A DNA stretch of 64,000 bases from Ceratotherium simum simum (lineage: Eukaryota; Chordata; Mammalia; Perissodactyla; Rhinocerotidae), in contig NW_004454195.1 in the NCBI RefSeq assembly GCF_000283155.1, positions 3,037,182 through 3,101,181 on the forward strand, given 5' to 3'. The notes beneath the pieces were generated by a model. The model saw only the letters and a list, made by a program, of their open reading frames with translations, did no database searches and was not told where the DNA came from. The position numbers and the translations under genes were made by a program. Of the stretch, positions 34,508-46,771 are shown piece after piece. How positions within the stretch are numbered: position 1 is the first letter of the stretch; the number at the start of each line of letters is the position of its first letter.

Positions 34508-34712
34508 TTTTTTTTTTCTATTTTTTTTTGGTGACGAATATCGGCCCAGAGCTAACATCTGTGCCGGTCTTCCTCTTTTGTATGTGAGATGCCGCCACAG
34601 TGTGGCTTGATGAGCAGTGTGTAGGTCTGTGCCCGGGATCTGAACCCGTAAACCCCAGGCCGTCAAAGCAGAGCACACTGAACTTAAGCACTATGCCACC
34701 AGGCTGGCCCCT
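34508..34712 (-). mobile_element. ERE SINE inside L2, antisense
   Basis: On the minus strand the head is GGGGCCAGCCTGGTGGC, followed by 'ggttcagatcccgggcac' and one tail module 'gatgttagctctgggccga'. The flanking TTCATTT at 34501-34507 and 34714-34720 is the likely target duplication. The T-run at the left is the tail. Confidence 0.9.
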
Positions 34713-34875
34713 GTTCATTTATTTTTATGTTCACTGTGTTCTCCACTAAACTTCAGGATACTTATGAGGAGGGGCCATGTCTGCCTTTATGCATTATTGG
34801 ATTCCTAACCCATGGGAGAATGCCTGGTACATAGTTGATGCTCAGTAAATATTTGTTGAATGAATGAATGAATGC

Positions 34876-36699
34876 AGAATAAGTATCCCATAAATATTTG
34901 TTGAATTAAAAAACTAATAGGTCCTGATAAAGAAGTAGGACTGCTGAAGTTAATTATTACTTTCCCTTTTTAGGTGAAACATTGAGATCTAGTTATCTCT
35001 CCTTCCCCATCCCAAGCAGAAAATAGTGGGTAAACAGAATCTAGTCATAATTCAAACAGAATCGTTAATACCACATTCTTTATCAGCCACTTTCATCTGG
35101 AGGAGGAGAATGCCTGGTCTCTGGAAAATAATGTCATGAGACCAGATCTGGGTCAATAGTAAAGCAATGAGGGCAGTTTATATCACTTCTTGCGTTATCT
35201 ACAACACCGATAAAATAAGCCTCTTTTCTTTCTTTTTCTTTCTCCTTCATAGCTAATGTTTTTGGTATTGGATGTTTAGTTTAGCCATTTGGGAAAATTG
35301 GAATCTGTACCCTTTCATTCTTTAGTAAGCCATCTACAATAGGTTTGATGGCCTAGAAGATTATGGCTAAGGATTAAAAAATACTTGAGCAATATTTGCT
35401 TTTAATCTCAGATTATTACCTAAAATTGATTTATAAAATTTTGATAAACAGCTTATGACAAGTTGTTGGTAGCTGTTTTGGGTTAAACCCCCTGACATAG
35501 CACAAATAATTGAGTCACCAACACAAGGAAGCAATTTGAACAATTCAAGATGTTTTTAAAAACGAAGATTAGACGTTAGAGATATTTTATTTCTTCCCTA
35601 AATTCAACAAAATTTTGATAAGTTAGCAAATTCTACTGAGAAAAGAGCCATGAGTAAAAAGACAAAAAATTATAGTGAAAACAAGCATCCAGACAAAATA
35701 ACTCCACAGGAATTTTTGTTGTTGTTGTTGTTTGTTTATTTGTTTTCGGTAAACTTTAGTCATGAAAACAAATGGATTGTGTTGCACCAAACAGTGGTAT
35801 CTGCTGTATTTAGAGAAGAGTCATGTGACCATTTAGGTAAAATATCATATTTTGCACCACAGCTAGGCATGGTTAGGTTAGGTTGACTGCAGTGGGACAG
35901 AAAACATAGGATCTGTTATTCTTTACTTTTAGTGGGACATAGCAAGCACTACTGGATCAAATCTGGCAATTACCAGTTGGGAGGAAACCCAGCCTCTCAG
36001 TCAGGACTGTTTAATTGAAAAGTCAAGCATTTAAAAGATAAATAAAAGACTGAATTCAGATAAGCAGTTTGCATGGAAGCTACTCATGGAGTAAGAACAG
36101 TATCCCAATGGCAAGGCAGGTTTGATGATGAGCGGCAAGTGAAAAATAGGGAGCTGTTCAAGCTGTCATATTAAAGAAGACTTTCGGTTGATAAAAGGGA
36201 AATTGAGCTTCTTACTCTAGGTTAGAGTTTGGCCAATTCCATTTAGGGCCTCAGCAATAAAGACAGAATTGAGGGCATTGGAAACAATGAAGTCAGCCAC
36301 TGAGTTACCAGAATGTAGAATGGAGTAGTAATAATTCCCAGTTATCAGACCGTTACCTTCCTGAAAGCTGCCATCAACAAGAGTTAAGAGGGAGTCTATG
36401 ACCCCAAATAAGACCTCCTACCCACTAAGTAGGGCATTTGCCTATTGGTAGTGGGATCTCTGCAGACCACCACTGGCAAGGATTGAGATAGATTCAAAGT
36501 TTGACCACTTCTCTTCAGGAACACTTTCCCCATTAGCAGGAACCAAATGGGTATCTGAGAACTCTTCCTGCTCCTGGGAAGATCCTACAGTCCTCCTTTC
36601 CCTCCATACTTATAGCTTTAGGACTGTGAGGGTTATCCGGGGTTAACCTCATCACACCCCTTGTCCTGCTTATGGATGTCACCAAAAGAAGCTCAGGAC
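34876..36699. other. No gene seen; 1.8 kb without assigned features
   Basis: It contains a CT-rich run (35220-35250) and a GTT trinucleotide run (about 35717-35735). The 78-codon frame at 35650-35886 is simple in composition. The part from 36060 to 36560 has no match I can name; it may be an old retroviral or L2-related stretch, but this is only an impression. Confidence 0.4.
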
Positions 36700-37390
36700 T
36701 GAAGACTCTCTCCATTCCCTGACCTCTAATCACTATACCACTCCAATCTTAGCCTTTTCTGACCACTTCTCCCACCATGCTCCAACTTGCGAACCTAATT
36801 CACTGAGCTTCTGGAATTCTAAGTCAATCATTAGTAAAAATCCTCTATATCTTCTCCCTCTTCTCTAAACATTCTTCTTGGTCTAGTTGAAATCTGACTC
36901 TCTTCTCACATAATTGTTTTCTCTACAAGCTTCTCAAGTCTTCTCATGGTTTGTGTTCCACATCCCTCATACCCCTGGGGCTTGTTGGTGGGACAAGTGT
37001 CTTCTTCGCTGCTTGTTGCCACTTTCAGACTATTGTCTCTTCTGTACCATGCAGTCACTCACCTTGGACTCTCCTATCAATCATCAGTAATACCTACCAT
37101 TCCCCTATTGGGCAGACATATACTTCCCCTCCTCAAGTCACTGCACCTCATTCCTTGAAGAGTTGAGATCCTGCCTCACTATCTCTCTGTTCCATGTATT
37201 GCCATCATACTTGGTGATTTGAATATCCACAGAGATGACTCTTTCTATAGTCTGGTCTTTCATTCCTTAACCTCCAAATGTCTTGTCATTCACCCAGCCC
37301 CGTCTACTCATTTTCATGATCTTACCTTGACTTTGTTATTATCAATAATTGCAACCCCTCTATAATCTCAATCATGAACAACCCACTCGG
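36700..37390 (+). repeat. L2 LINE, ORF2 endonuclease region
   Basis: The plus strand contains the L2 endonuclease text near its C-terminal end: a translated LGDLNIHRDD (37210-37240), whose GDLN is the conserved APE-type endonuclease motif, then 'ccagccccgtctactcattt' and a run resembling 'tcttaccttgactttgttat'. Upstream C/T-rich sequence from about 36700 fits less well. It is non-functional, with stops. Confidence 0.6.
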
Positions 37391-37399
37391 TGCACATGT

Positions 37400-37660
37400 G
37401 GCTACAAACTCATGTGAAAGAAAGGAACAGGACTCTATGTTCTCGTAAAAAGGGTTCTAAGCTCCCCTGGACCTGTCAGGGAGGTTTACTCCAAGAACAG
37501 TGTGCTTGAGCTGAAGGCCAAAGGATGTGTAAGTGTTTAGCAGAAGGAAAAAGATCTACGTGGGGAAGCAGGGGAGAGGGGTTGAGGAGAGAACTCTCCG
37601 AGTAGAAGGAAGGCTATGTGTCAAAGCCCTGAGGGTAAGAGGAAGTACATCTAAAGAACA
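37400..37660 (-). repeat. Possible L2 fragment, antisense
   Basis: 'gcttgagctgaaggccaaag' and 'caaagccctgagggtaagag' recall antisense L2 ('ctgagacctgaagga', 'aggccctgaggca'). The assignment is weak. Confidence 0.35.
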
Positions 37661-40394
37661 GAAAATAGGACAAAAATAAACAAACAAATAAAGCAAGAGT
37701 TGTACAGTATGTAGAGCTTAAGGAAGGGATTTTCACATCTTAGTTGCTCCTGGCACTGAATGCCTAATATTCCATTGCCTCTACCTTTTCCGTTGGTACC
37801 TGGATCTCTGGCCTATTCCTGGATATAGAGACCATGAACCTGAAGCAAGTTTCTGCTAGCTTATATAGTCATAAGATTCCCTTTCTTCAAATAAAACATT
37901 TTTAAATTTGTATATTATGAATTAACCTTAACAGCTCTGTCCGGGGTCACTTTCAACTCTGGGGACAGCCACCCTAGGTTCTCACAGATGCTCTTACCTG
38001 CTCATCAGCTTTGGATGTCAGGGTGGACAAGTAGTGGGTAGTAGGATGCTTCTGGCCCTACCCTCCCTTTGCCCAGTGGAGATTGGGCCTTGGGGAGTAG
38101 CAGACAGATGAAAGTAGAGAATACTGAGAGTATGTGACAGAACAGGGTACAGCCATGCCCCTGCAAGCACTACTCAGTGTGTTTGGGCATCCTCTCCCAC
38201 ATGGGTGCCCATGTGTGTGACCATGAGTGGCAGCACAGGTTTACTCAAGAGGTGCTTTTCTCCTTCCATTGCAGGACTTGGTTTGGAAGCTCAGAATCTC
38301 CAAGTCCTGCATCCGCTGCCACACAAATCACTGTATGCCTACAATGTGAACGTCTCTCTCTCTTGTGCAGTAAGCTAGGAACACTCATTTGCTGTGGCCT
38401 GGACTTCACCTCTGGTCTGTGCTTTCGTCGTCCACTTCCCAAACTGGAGCTCCCTTTGTTTTGGTTCCTTGATAATTGCTGTCTTGCTTTCCTGCCTGTT
38501 AGATCTTTAATTCACTTTGATCACTCTTCCTCAAACTGTAGAAATTTTTACCCCACCTCGCCTACCCTGCTAACTAATGTAAAACACAGACATTGGATCA
38601 GATCTCCTCTTTGGGTGCCTGGTGCAGTGGGATGAGTAATTTGTTTGACCAGAGAGACATCAATCAAGTAAATATACACTCATTTTTATGCCAATGTGAA
38701 TAGCTTCAGTTTTATCCTTCTTTGAAACGGATAGTTAATGTGATGTTCGAAGACATTTAGCTTGGGGCGCAAGAAGTATTGTAACACTGTATTTTGGTCA
38801 GTGTTCTTCCAACTATATTTTACTTCCTAGATATCAGTGTATGCAGTACACTTGAATAAATTCCCAGTGCCAGTTGTAGAAAATCACAAATTGTGTTTTA
38901 TGATTCTTTGAAAATGAAAAATGCAGGGGTGTGTGAATGTGGCAAACCCATACTTCATCATTTTCAGACGTTAAGCTCTTGCTGCAGAGGTTTTTTCTAG
39001 GCAGATCAGTGGAGTTTTTAACTTTCTACTCAAGGATATTGATTTAACAAAGGGAGAGAGGGGTTGGCATTTTTTCTCAGCTCTTTCCACTTGAAGACTG
39101 ATCACTTATGGGTGGTGATCCCCCGGAGCCCAGCATGTCTGGGCTTATTTATATGAGCAAACTCATGGCCAGAGGATGACAGCCATACATACAGTCTGCT
39201 ATTTTGTTAATACAGTCACTCCTGTCATCTCTACACAATCAAAACTGAGTGGAAAGTTTAGATGATAGTTGAAGATCAAGAATATATCATCAAAAACAAA
39301 GGACTTTTACCTAAGTTAAATGAAAGATTGTATCACCGATCAACTTCATCTAAATGTTTGTCAAGTTCTCCTTGGCCTATTCTGATTTAAATTAAACATG
39401 CTTTAACAACACTTACCAATCAGAGGTTCTAAAACGAAAATTGACAGTCAGAAGTTAGCATGAGAAAATGATTACAGTAAGGTATAAATCATGCTATTTG
39501 ATAATTTTGGCTTTAAGAATAGTAATAATTTTAATGAAATATTTATAAAGATTTCCTGATTGATTCTTTGGTAAATGATTTGTTTCTAGAGTATTTTTTT
39601 CTAGAGTAAACCTATATATAATAAAGATTCAGAGAAACAAACCAGTGTAATGCACAATATGGAAATAGACAAATGTCTAAAAAATCCATTTGAATTGGCG
39701 GAGTGATTCTGATAAGGCATACAACTGACCACTACTTTTTTCTTTGGGTTAAGATTAAAAACAGGCTGGCAATGAACAATGGCTCACCATTTATGATGAA
39801 GTGTATCAAAACAATAAGAAACCGAGACACGTAGTAAAACAGCAGTGCTTAACCTCACTGTTCCAGAAAAAAGGTAAGCCACATTGGGAATTTTGCACCT
39901 TGCTTGTGTATTTCATGTTATATCACACAAAAAGAAATCTGCTGTGAATGCAATAATAGAGAAAAACCATTTAAATCTCTCTATTGTTGCAGGCAAATAA
40001 CAAATGAACCTTTATTGTATCCTCCCTCCAATGTCGTCCAGGAATAATAGTATAGTAAGAGCATGTCAATACTGATGGCACATCATTTTTCTCCCCTTGC
40101 AGGGGGAGGAGGAAAAAAGTCTATTTAACAAATGTCTTTTAATAATGTAGTATTTTTATATTATAAGCCTCTTAGGCCAGATCCTCCTAGTACAACACAA
40201 ATACAAATTAGTTCGCAAGTACTCTGTGCATTTTGATTTCACAAAAAGCTGATCTGGATTAATGGAGATAAAAAGTAGATTTGCCCTAAAAGAATTAAGT
40301 ACAGATAAATTTATGAAGTGAGTTACCTTTCCATTCCTTTGGCTCAGGAAAGGCTGTCCCTTGTGGAAGGTAGACTGCCTTCAACATGTCTTGG
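37661..40394. other. No gene seen; includes the longest plus-strand open frame outside known repeats
   Basis: A 152-codon plus frame at 38177-38635 is open, but its composition (many Cys, Ser and Leu from a C/T-rich stretch) and the lack of splice or promoter context argue against a gene. The stretch 37930-38640 is more GC-rich than its surroundings and may be an unrecognised old repeat. From 38640 to 40394 I see unique AT-rich DNA only. Confidence 0.4.
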
Positions 40395-40560
40395 CACCAG
40401 CATTTGAATTACGGGGCTTATTATCTGTGTGATCTTCAGCAAGTCACTTATCTTCTTTGAGACTCAATTTCCTCATGAATGAGAAAAATAACTATCTTAC
40501 AATATTTCTGTGAAGCTCAGACATGACTTATAGTATTAATTTATAAATTAATCTACTAAA
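40395..40560 (+). repeat. MIR SINE
   Basis: 'tgtgtgatcttcagcaagtc', 'acttatcttctttgagact' and 'caatttcctcatgaatgag' follow the sense MIR core. Confidence 0.55.
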
Positions 40561-42472
40561 AGCACAAATATCTAAAATCTAGTAGTAAGTAAGCATCAGA
40601 GAGTTGAAATAGATAGATACAGACGATAGACAAATAGATACATAGATGAATAAATAAAAGAATAGAATCCAGTGGCTGTGGCATTTTTGTTACTGAAATT
40701 TAAAATATCTAATTCAGTTTGTAAATTCAACTATAACTTATGCACGCAGTTCAAGAGTATTACTTTGTTAATGTACACGTGTGGTTTTCCATCTTAAATT
40801 ACCTACATTTTAAACCCAAGTTTGCACATATTAGATATCCTTCTAGGAAAGGACACCTATATTTCATGAAGATGATGTGTTAAAGGCAGCCCTCCCTATA
40901 TTTCAATGAAAGAATAATCTTTAGCTAGTCATAACTCTGTTGAAAGGACTAAGAGTTAAAGGGCAAAGCTGCCCAGTGCAAAGTATGTCTTACAGTGTGG
41001 AGTTTAACTCCTCAAGACTTTTTTCCCTTATGATTTTATGTTGATAGAGACTGGCTGAATGTCAGTAAGTTAATTTTCATCTACTCAGGCTGTGTAAAGA
41101 GCCAAATTATCCATATTCATTGTTTACACTTAAAAACACATTAAAAACTGACATTTGCGTCAGTGTTCTTTCTCTCTCACTTTCCTTCTATTTCTTCCAC
41201 CTTCCCTGCTCCCCAATATCTCAAAACTAGAAAGTAACAATGCTGTGCCTTATTGCTTATCCAAGAGAGATCCAATAAACACATTTGAGCAGTGGGGACC
41301 CAGCCCAAATTCAGTTAAGTGGAATTTATCAACCAAAGTGACTTTTGAAACTTGGACCATGATTCTTACTGGTATATACAACACAATCAAAGGGTCTCTT
41401 GAGCAAGAGTTCAGGCTGTATTTGCATTTCACCATTTCATTTTCCCTCCAGTGGAAGAGCATAACTCCAAGGCCTTACCCCTTTCAGTTTGTAAGTATGT
41501 GCGCTTCCCAACACAAAATAGGGAGTAAAGTGGACAAAACCAAAGCCCACACACAGTCCTTTTAATTGTATGCTGAATTTACTGCAAAGATAGAGAAGTA
41601 ATGAGTAACTGGCAATGAAAAACTGACGTACAGAATTTGTCTTGGCCCTTCACTAATTTTCACTACTGTTCAATATATCTTTTTTCACAACAAGGTAGGT
41701 TTTTTGTTTAGATGGTGGGATACATTCAGGAAATGCAAGCCCCCCTCTCAGGAAATTTGGGAAGATTCTGAGCACAGACTTCACTATGAAGCTTAAGCAG
41801 ATGCTAATCTTAAATAACTGCTTTAAGGAACTCAATAATTTTATCAATCTGTCTTAGATTTAAATGTCAAGACATTTTCATTATCTGCTAAGGAAAACAA
41901 AATAAAATTGTATGAATACAAGTTTGCTATGTTTTGCTATGTTCCTGACAGTCTATGCTGTCCAAATATTTTCCACATGAATAAAGCACTAACACACCTT
42001 CTTTACCTGAGAGCATGTCATCGGACGAATTTGTAAGATTAATGAAAGTACACTGTTCACCAGATTTTACTGTTTGTTCTAAGATTTAAACTTTCCAAAT
42101 AGAAAAATAAACCTTGTACAAAAATTACTATACACAGTGCAGATATGTGACTTTTGCCTCAACTCTGTAATTGTCACTATTTCTTAGATTGTACATCACA
42201 ATCATTTTAAACATTAATTTAAAATTTGCATCTTACACACACACTAAATATAGTTCAACAACAAGGTGAGCAGAATGTGAGAAATGTGCCTTCTGCAATA
42301 TCTGCGGATAGTTTTAGGAATACCAACTCCTCTGGAGATTATAAAGAAGAACATATTCTAAGCCATTTGGCATAACTGTATCTTTCTTTGGATATGGAAA
42401 GAAAGACCTGATCATGAATCTATTTGATTTTATAGAACATTCAAAAATTTCTTGATTGCTGTAGAGTTTTCA
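40561..42472. other. No gene seen; GATA-type repeat and a 136-codon open frame
   Basis: A degenerate (GATA)n tract lies at about 40609-40655. A plus-strand frame of 136 codons at 41155-41565 is not recognisable and one such length is expected by chance. The rest looks unique. Confidence 0.4.
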
Positions 42473-42486
42473 AAGGAAACAGTTTA

Positions 42487-42688
42487 ATTTTATTTATTTA
42501 TTTAATTTTTCCCCCAAAGCACCAGTAGATAGTTGTATGTCATAGCTGCACATCCTTCTAGTTGCTGTATGTGGGACGCGGCCTCAGCATGGCCGGAGAA
42601 GCGGTTCGTCAGTGCGCGCCCAGGATCCGAACCTGGGCCGCCAGCAGCGGAGCGCGCGCACTTAACCACTAAGCCACGGGGCCGGCCC
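42487..42688 (-). mobile_element. ERE SINE, antisense, with 14-bp target duplication
   Basis: GGGCCGGCCCCGTGGCTTAG on the minus strand, then 'aggttcggatcctgggcgc', 'gcaactagaaggatgtgc' and 'ctggtgctttgggggaaaaa'. It is flanked by identical AAGGAAACAGTTTA at 42473-42486 and 42689-42702. The promoter boxes are close to consensus. Confidence 0.97.
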
Positions 42689-42950
42689 AAGGAAACAGTT
42701 TATAGTGTGTCTGCATTTGGATTCAAGAATGCCTGCACAGGATGCTAAAGAATGGTACTCTCTAGGATGTTCTGATGTGGACGATAGAAAGATTATTTAT
42801 CACCCAGCATGATGTTACATCTTACCCGTTAAAGCTAGATTTAACGTTAAAGCTAGATCTGATAGAAACATCAACGTCTTAATATTTGGTCAAATCCTCT
42901 CTGCCTAAAGAATCAGGAACATAGACTTTGCCTGATCCTCTGTAATTAGA

Positions 42951-43502
42951 TTTAATGAATGGCCCTCAATCATAAAAATTTAATGAATGGCCCTGAAGCT
43001 GGGTACCTGAGGGTTACCACAAATATTCAATAAGAACATGTTTGCCTTTTGACCTTATTCCCAACACAGACACGGATGAATCTTGTCAATTTGCTGTTTT
43101 CTTGTTTAACTTGAGGGGTGACGCAGGTCTCAAGGATTTGTGAGCTTGTTTTCCAGAGGATTTGTGAGCTTGTTCTGCAGAAGAAAGAGGATGTCTTTGG
43201 GGAGGTTGCAATCACTGGATGGCCAGCCCTCAGCAGTTGTTGAAGCCCAGAAGTCAGATTGCCCAGGGGCTTAGCGGGAGTGACCCCTTTGTTTCTCTGA
43301 AGCTCTTCCTGCCAAGCCTCTTAGCTCTATAAAACCTTCTGCTTTCTGTTCTTGGGGAGGTAGATTTGAGTGAACCCAGGCTGCCACCTACTCATTTTGG
43401 CCAATTTGAATAAAGCTTTCCCCATCTCCAAGCACTGATCCCTCAGTGTTTGGCTTGCTGTGTATTGGGCACACAAACTTGAGATTAAGAGGGGTGGTAT
43501 CA
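42951..43502 (+). mobile_element. Probable solo LTR of an endogenous retrovirus (gammaretrovirus-like)
   Basis: The right half has the order expected of an LTR: TATA box CTATAAAA (43327-43334), AATAAA (43409-43414) about 80 bases later, a short pyrimidine-rich segment, and a CA end at 43501-43502. The putative U3 contains tandem duplications (24 bp at 43133-43180 and a 16-bp block at 42951-42966 and 42979-42994), as often seen in retroviral enhancers. No internal genes adjoin it. The 5' end is uncertain and the family is not assigned. Confidence 0.55.
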
Positions 43503-44313
43503 GGTCCACATTTTACATCATCTCATGCGACATGACATGTTGGTCAACTAAAATGCAACTACAAAGGCACTGAAATATTTTCAAAGATACTTAAAGAGCA
43601 TTTCCTTTTAATCCACGTGGTAGTCTGGATGGGACTCTTGAGGAATCACCCGTGAAACAAACAAGAAAACCACAATGTGAAAGTGGATCAGCTATTTTAT
43701 CTCTGCCAAAAATATTTATTTCTTTTTAGCTCTCTTCCCATGAATCAAGTTCTCGGTCATTTGCTCACACACAGACTACCTTTCTGGGTAGAATGGCCTA
43801 GCACTTTAATTGAACACAGATGTCTTTCTTCTTGGTTTCTTTTCATTGCTGAGCATGACCCATAAAATAATTAATTCAGTCATACTCTTGCCCTTTCACT
43901 GCATATAAAAAGTTTTCATAACACGTTGAATAACATAGAAGTCTTTCAATTTTACAACAGTATTACTTGTTGAAAATTTCTTTCATAGCCTCCATGTCTA
44001 TAGTATCATCCTACAAGTGAATTTTGAAGTCGGTAAACAAAAGGAAAAATCAAGGTTGACAAAAGGGTAATCTTTAGGATGTATACAAATTTCCTTTTCT
44101 TTCACTTTGGGTATGTCATTTAGAGAACAACTGTAAGATGGGGAATCTTGCTAACATGCAAGTCAGCAGCCCTAGTTTTGACACATGAAAGTTTTACAAA
44201 AGGGAAGCCCTATTTTATTTAAAGTTGAGGCCAAAAACAAGTCTCTAAGTTTATCTGTAGATACTATGATTCAATTTCCTGTGTGTATGTGTGTGCGCGC
44301 ACCATTTTGACTC
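43503..44313. other. No gene seen
   Basis: Unique DNA, ending in a GT/GC alternating run near 44281-44301 (potential Z-DNA-type sequence). Confidence 0.45.
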
Positions 44314-44806
44314 TGTAGTAGGTAGAATAATCTTCCTTCCCCCTACCAAAGATGCCTATGTCCTTTCCCCAGAACCTAAGAATATGTTAGGTTACACTGC
44401 AGAGGGCTTTTAAGGCTACACATGGAATTAAGATTTCTAATCATTGACCTTGAAATGGGAGATTATCCTGGATTATCTAGGTGGGCCCAATAGGATACTT
44501 AACAGTGGAAGATGAAGGCAGAAGAGGTCAGAGTAATACAATGTGAGAAGGACCCAGCCCACCATTACTGGCTTTGGAGGGGGCCACAAGCCAAGAAATG
44601 TGGGCAACCTCTAGAAGATAGAAAAAGTCAGGAAATGAATTGTTCTCTAGGGCCTCTAGACAAGAATGCAGCTTTGAGAACACCTTTATTTTAACTTCGT
44701 GAAATGAAGACTTCTGACTTCCAGAACTATAAGATAATAAATTCATATTGTTTTAAGCTACTAAGGTTGTGGTAATTTCTTACAGCAGCAACAGGAAAAT
44801 AATACG
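44314..44806 (+). mobile_element. MLT1-type solo LTR (ERVL-MaLR)
   Basis: In order: 'tgtagtaggtagaataatc', 'gagattatcctggattatct', 'aggtgggcccaatagg', 'gccacaagccaagaaatgtg', 'acttccagaactataagata' and 'gttttaagctactaaggttg', ending near 'caacaggaaaataatac'. The 60- and 72-codon frames inside are shadows. Confidence 0.85.
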
Positions 44807-46552
44807 ATTTCTTGTAGTTCCACACTGTAATGTTGTTGTATAATTGGAGCAGTGGATGTCAAAGAGATACTACGGTCACAGTGGAGAGAAAGGAAACAAA
44901 ACACTAAATTAGCCTACAAAAGCTTCATGTCTTCAAAGAACCGTCTCCTTGAAATTTTTCTACTTCTATGCCCCTTTGCAATGTTAACTATGGCAACAGC
45001 TTGGTATCACGTAAAATATGATCTAACTTTAGTTTAATCTGAAAAAAATTAGTCTGATTCCAAAGGCCTTATTTTAATATGGTTTTCTTGTTATAAAATA
45101 GAAGAATGTATTTCAATACCCCATTTAACTAAAATAAGATTAAATGCCATCTCAAATTCTCTTTGTTACAAATCCATCTACTAAATGTGTATATGTGTAT
45201 GTCTCATAGAAATCTGCATTTATATGCCATAAGTCATTTTCCCTGTAACTCTCTCTTGCATAAATTCCTTTCCATTTTTGTTTTAACCAATTTCTGAAAG
45301 AGTAGAGCTCACTCTGTTTCTATTTTCGAGTTAAATGACTTTGTATAGGATTCTGCATGTGATTTATTGCTCTTAGCTTAAATATGTGAAATCTCAAGAG
45401 AGATATGGTTAGCCTGGAGATTTTGCATTTTTAGTCACCGGTAATCTGAATTCTAGGATTGGAAGGGAATTTAGAATTCACTAACTTCTCTTTATGTAGA
45501 CATCTACATTAATGTTCTAGATAGATATTGCTTTTTTTTTTTTCCTTTTGCCTTTTCTACTTCTCCTGGGAGGACATTTTCATAGCACATTAAAATAATG
45601 TGAAGACGTATTTCAAATCCATTAAACTGTGTTTTGTTATGTCTAACCTAAGTTCCTCCTGATCCATTTCAAATTCCACTTCCTGTTCTAGTCTTAATAG
45701 TAATGTCACAGCACTACAGCTTCTGAATCATCCTTCTTTTTGTACTTGAAATTTTCTTAAGTAATCACCATCCCCCAACAATACTTTTATCCTCTCCAGG
45801 CTTAATAGGGGCTAAAGTGTTTACCTGAAAGATGAGAAAAATTCAACATTTAATCACACATTCTTCCCTCCTAGCATGCACTTCATAAGTCAATTGTGAA
45901 ATGCTAACAAGGTACTATATCCTAATTTAATTGTGATTGTTAATGAATTTAACAATATTAAGACATTTCCGTTATTATCTGTATCATTGTCAAATTTCTT
46001 ACAATATTACTACATTAAATACTCATCTTTAATCCATGGGCTCCATAGCCTTGTTTTTTGATCACAATTAAAATCAAAGTTTATTTCTACCCAGAAATTC
46101 TGTAGTTTATTTGCCTTCCATTAAAGGAGATATATAGTTATAGTCCAAAGACTGTTGGACTGGGAATAAGGAAACAAATTCTATGCAAGACCCTTCTCTT
46201 AGCTGGGTCTCAGTTTATTCTGTAAAATTAGACAATTTGAAATACATAGATTGATTGCCCTATGTTCCTCCAGCTCCTACCCCTTAGATATTTTTAGATT
46301 TATTGATGCGCATTTATGGAACACGTGGACACAAATATCCCACTGCTTGCTGTGAAGTGCTACTTGATTTTTTTCTCACAGGAGAAATTTCTCTAGTCTG
46401 TTAAAACTAGTGCAACTAGCGGAAGGATCCAAACAGCAATTGTTGTAGAGACTATCATCTTTGAATGATTTGACAGATGTTTCCAATATTTTCTAAGGGG
46501 TGGTAGTTGAGGTAGCAAGCCTCTAATTTCTCAGGCTGTTGTTCCTGTAATT
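44807..46552. other. No gene seen
   Basis: Unique AT-rich DNA. A faint resemblance to an ancient mammalian repeat at about 45460 ('ggaagggaatttagaattca') was not strong enough to call. Confidence 0.4.
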
Positions 46553-46566
46553 TAGAGATAGATTTT

Positions 46567-46757
46567 TTTTTTTTTTGAGGAAGATCGGTCCTGAGCTAAC
46601 ATCCATGCCCATCTTCCTCCACTTTATATGGGACGCCGCCACAGCATGGCCTGCCAAGCGGTGCATCGATGCGCGCCCGGGATCCGAGCTGGCGAACCCC
46701 CGGGCTGCCGCAGCGGAGCGCACGCACTTAACCGCTTGCCCCACCGGGCCGGCCCCC
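46567..46757 (-). mobile_element. ERE SINE, antisense, GC-rich copy with 14-bp target duplication
   Basis: GGGGCCGGCCCGGTGGGGC head on the minus strand, 'cgggggttcgccagctcgga', 'gcatcgatgcaccgcttgg' and one tail module 'ggatgttagctcaggaccg'. It is flanked by identical TAGAGATAGATTTT at 46553-46566 and 46758-46771. Many CpGs remain, which suggests a recent insertion. Confidence 0.97.
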
Positions 46758-46771
46758 TAGAGATAGATTTT

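Larger units (their letters stand above)
33375..34875 (+). repeat. L2 LINE, about 1.1 kb, split by two EREs
   Basis: The L2 order runs through all three parts: 'ggctccatgctaggccctct', 'ttaacatgtctaaactaaat', [ERE], 'gcctcctaactgatctcc', 'cctcatcatgtcacccattg', 'tctctgttcaaatatcactt', [ERE], 'ttcaggatacttatgaggag', 'gcctggtacatagttgatgc' and the end 'aaatatttgttgaatgaatg'. The text corresponds to the end of ORF2 and the complete 3' UTR. Open frames at 33884-34144 and 34271-34534 are L2 remnants or shadows. Confidence 0.75.

Noticed and set aside
41155..41565. 136-codon plus-strand frame with a hydrophobic start
   Set aside because: One frame of this size is expected by chance in 64 kb of AT-rich DNA. 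There is no consensus donor or acceptor around it and the protein is not recognisable.
43327..43414. TATA box and AATAAA as a cellular gene promoter
   Set aside because: TATA and poly(A) signal only about 80 bases apart with a CA end fits an LTR, not a cellular gene.
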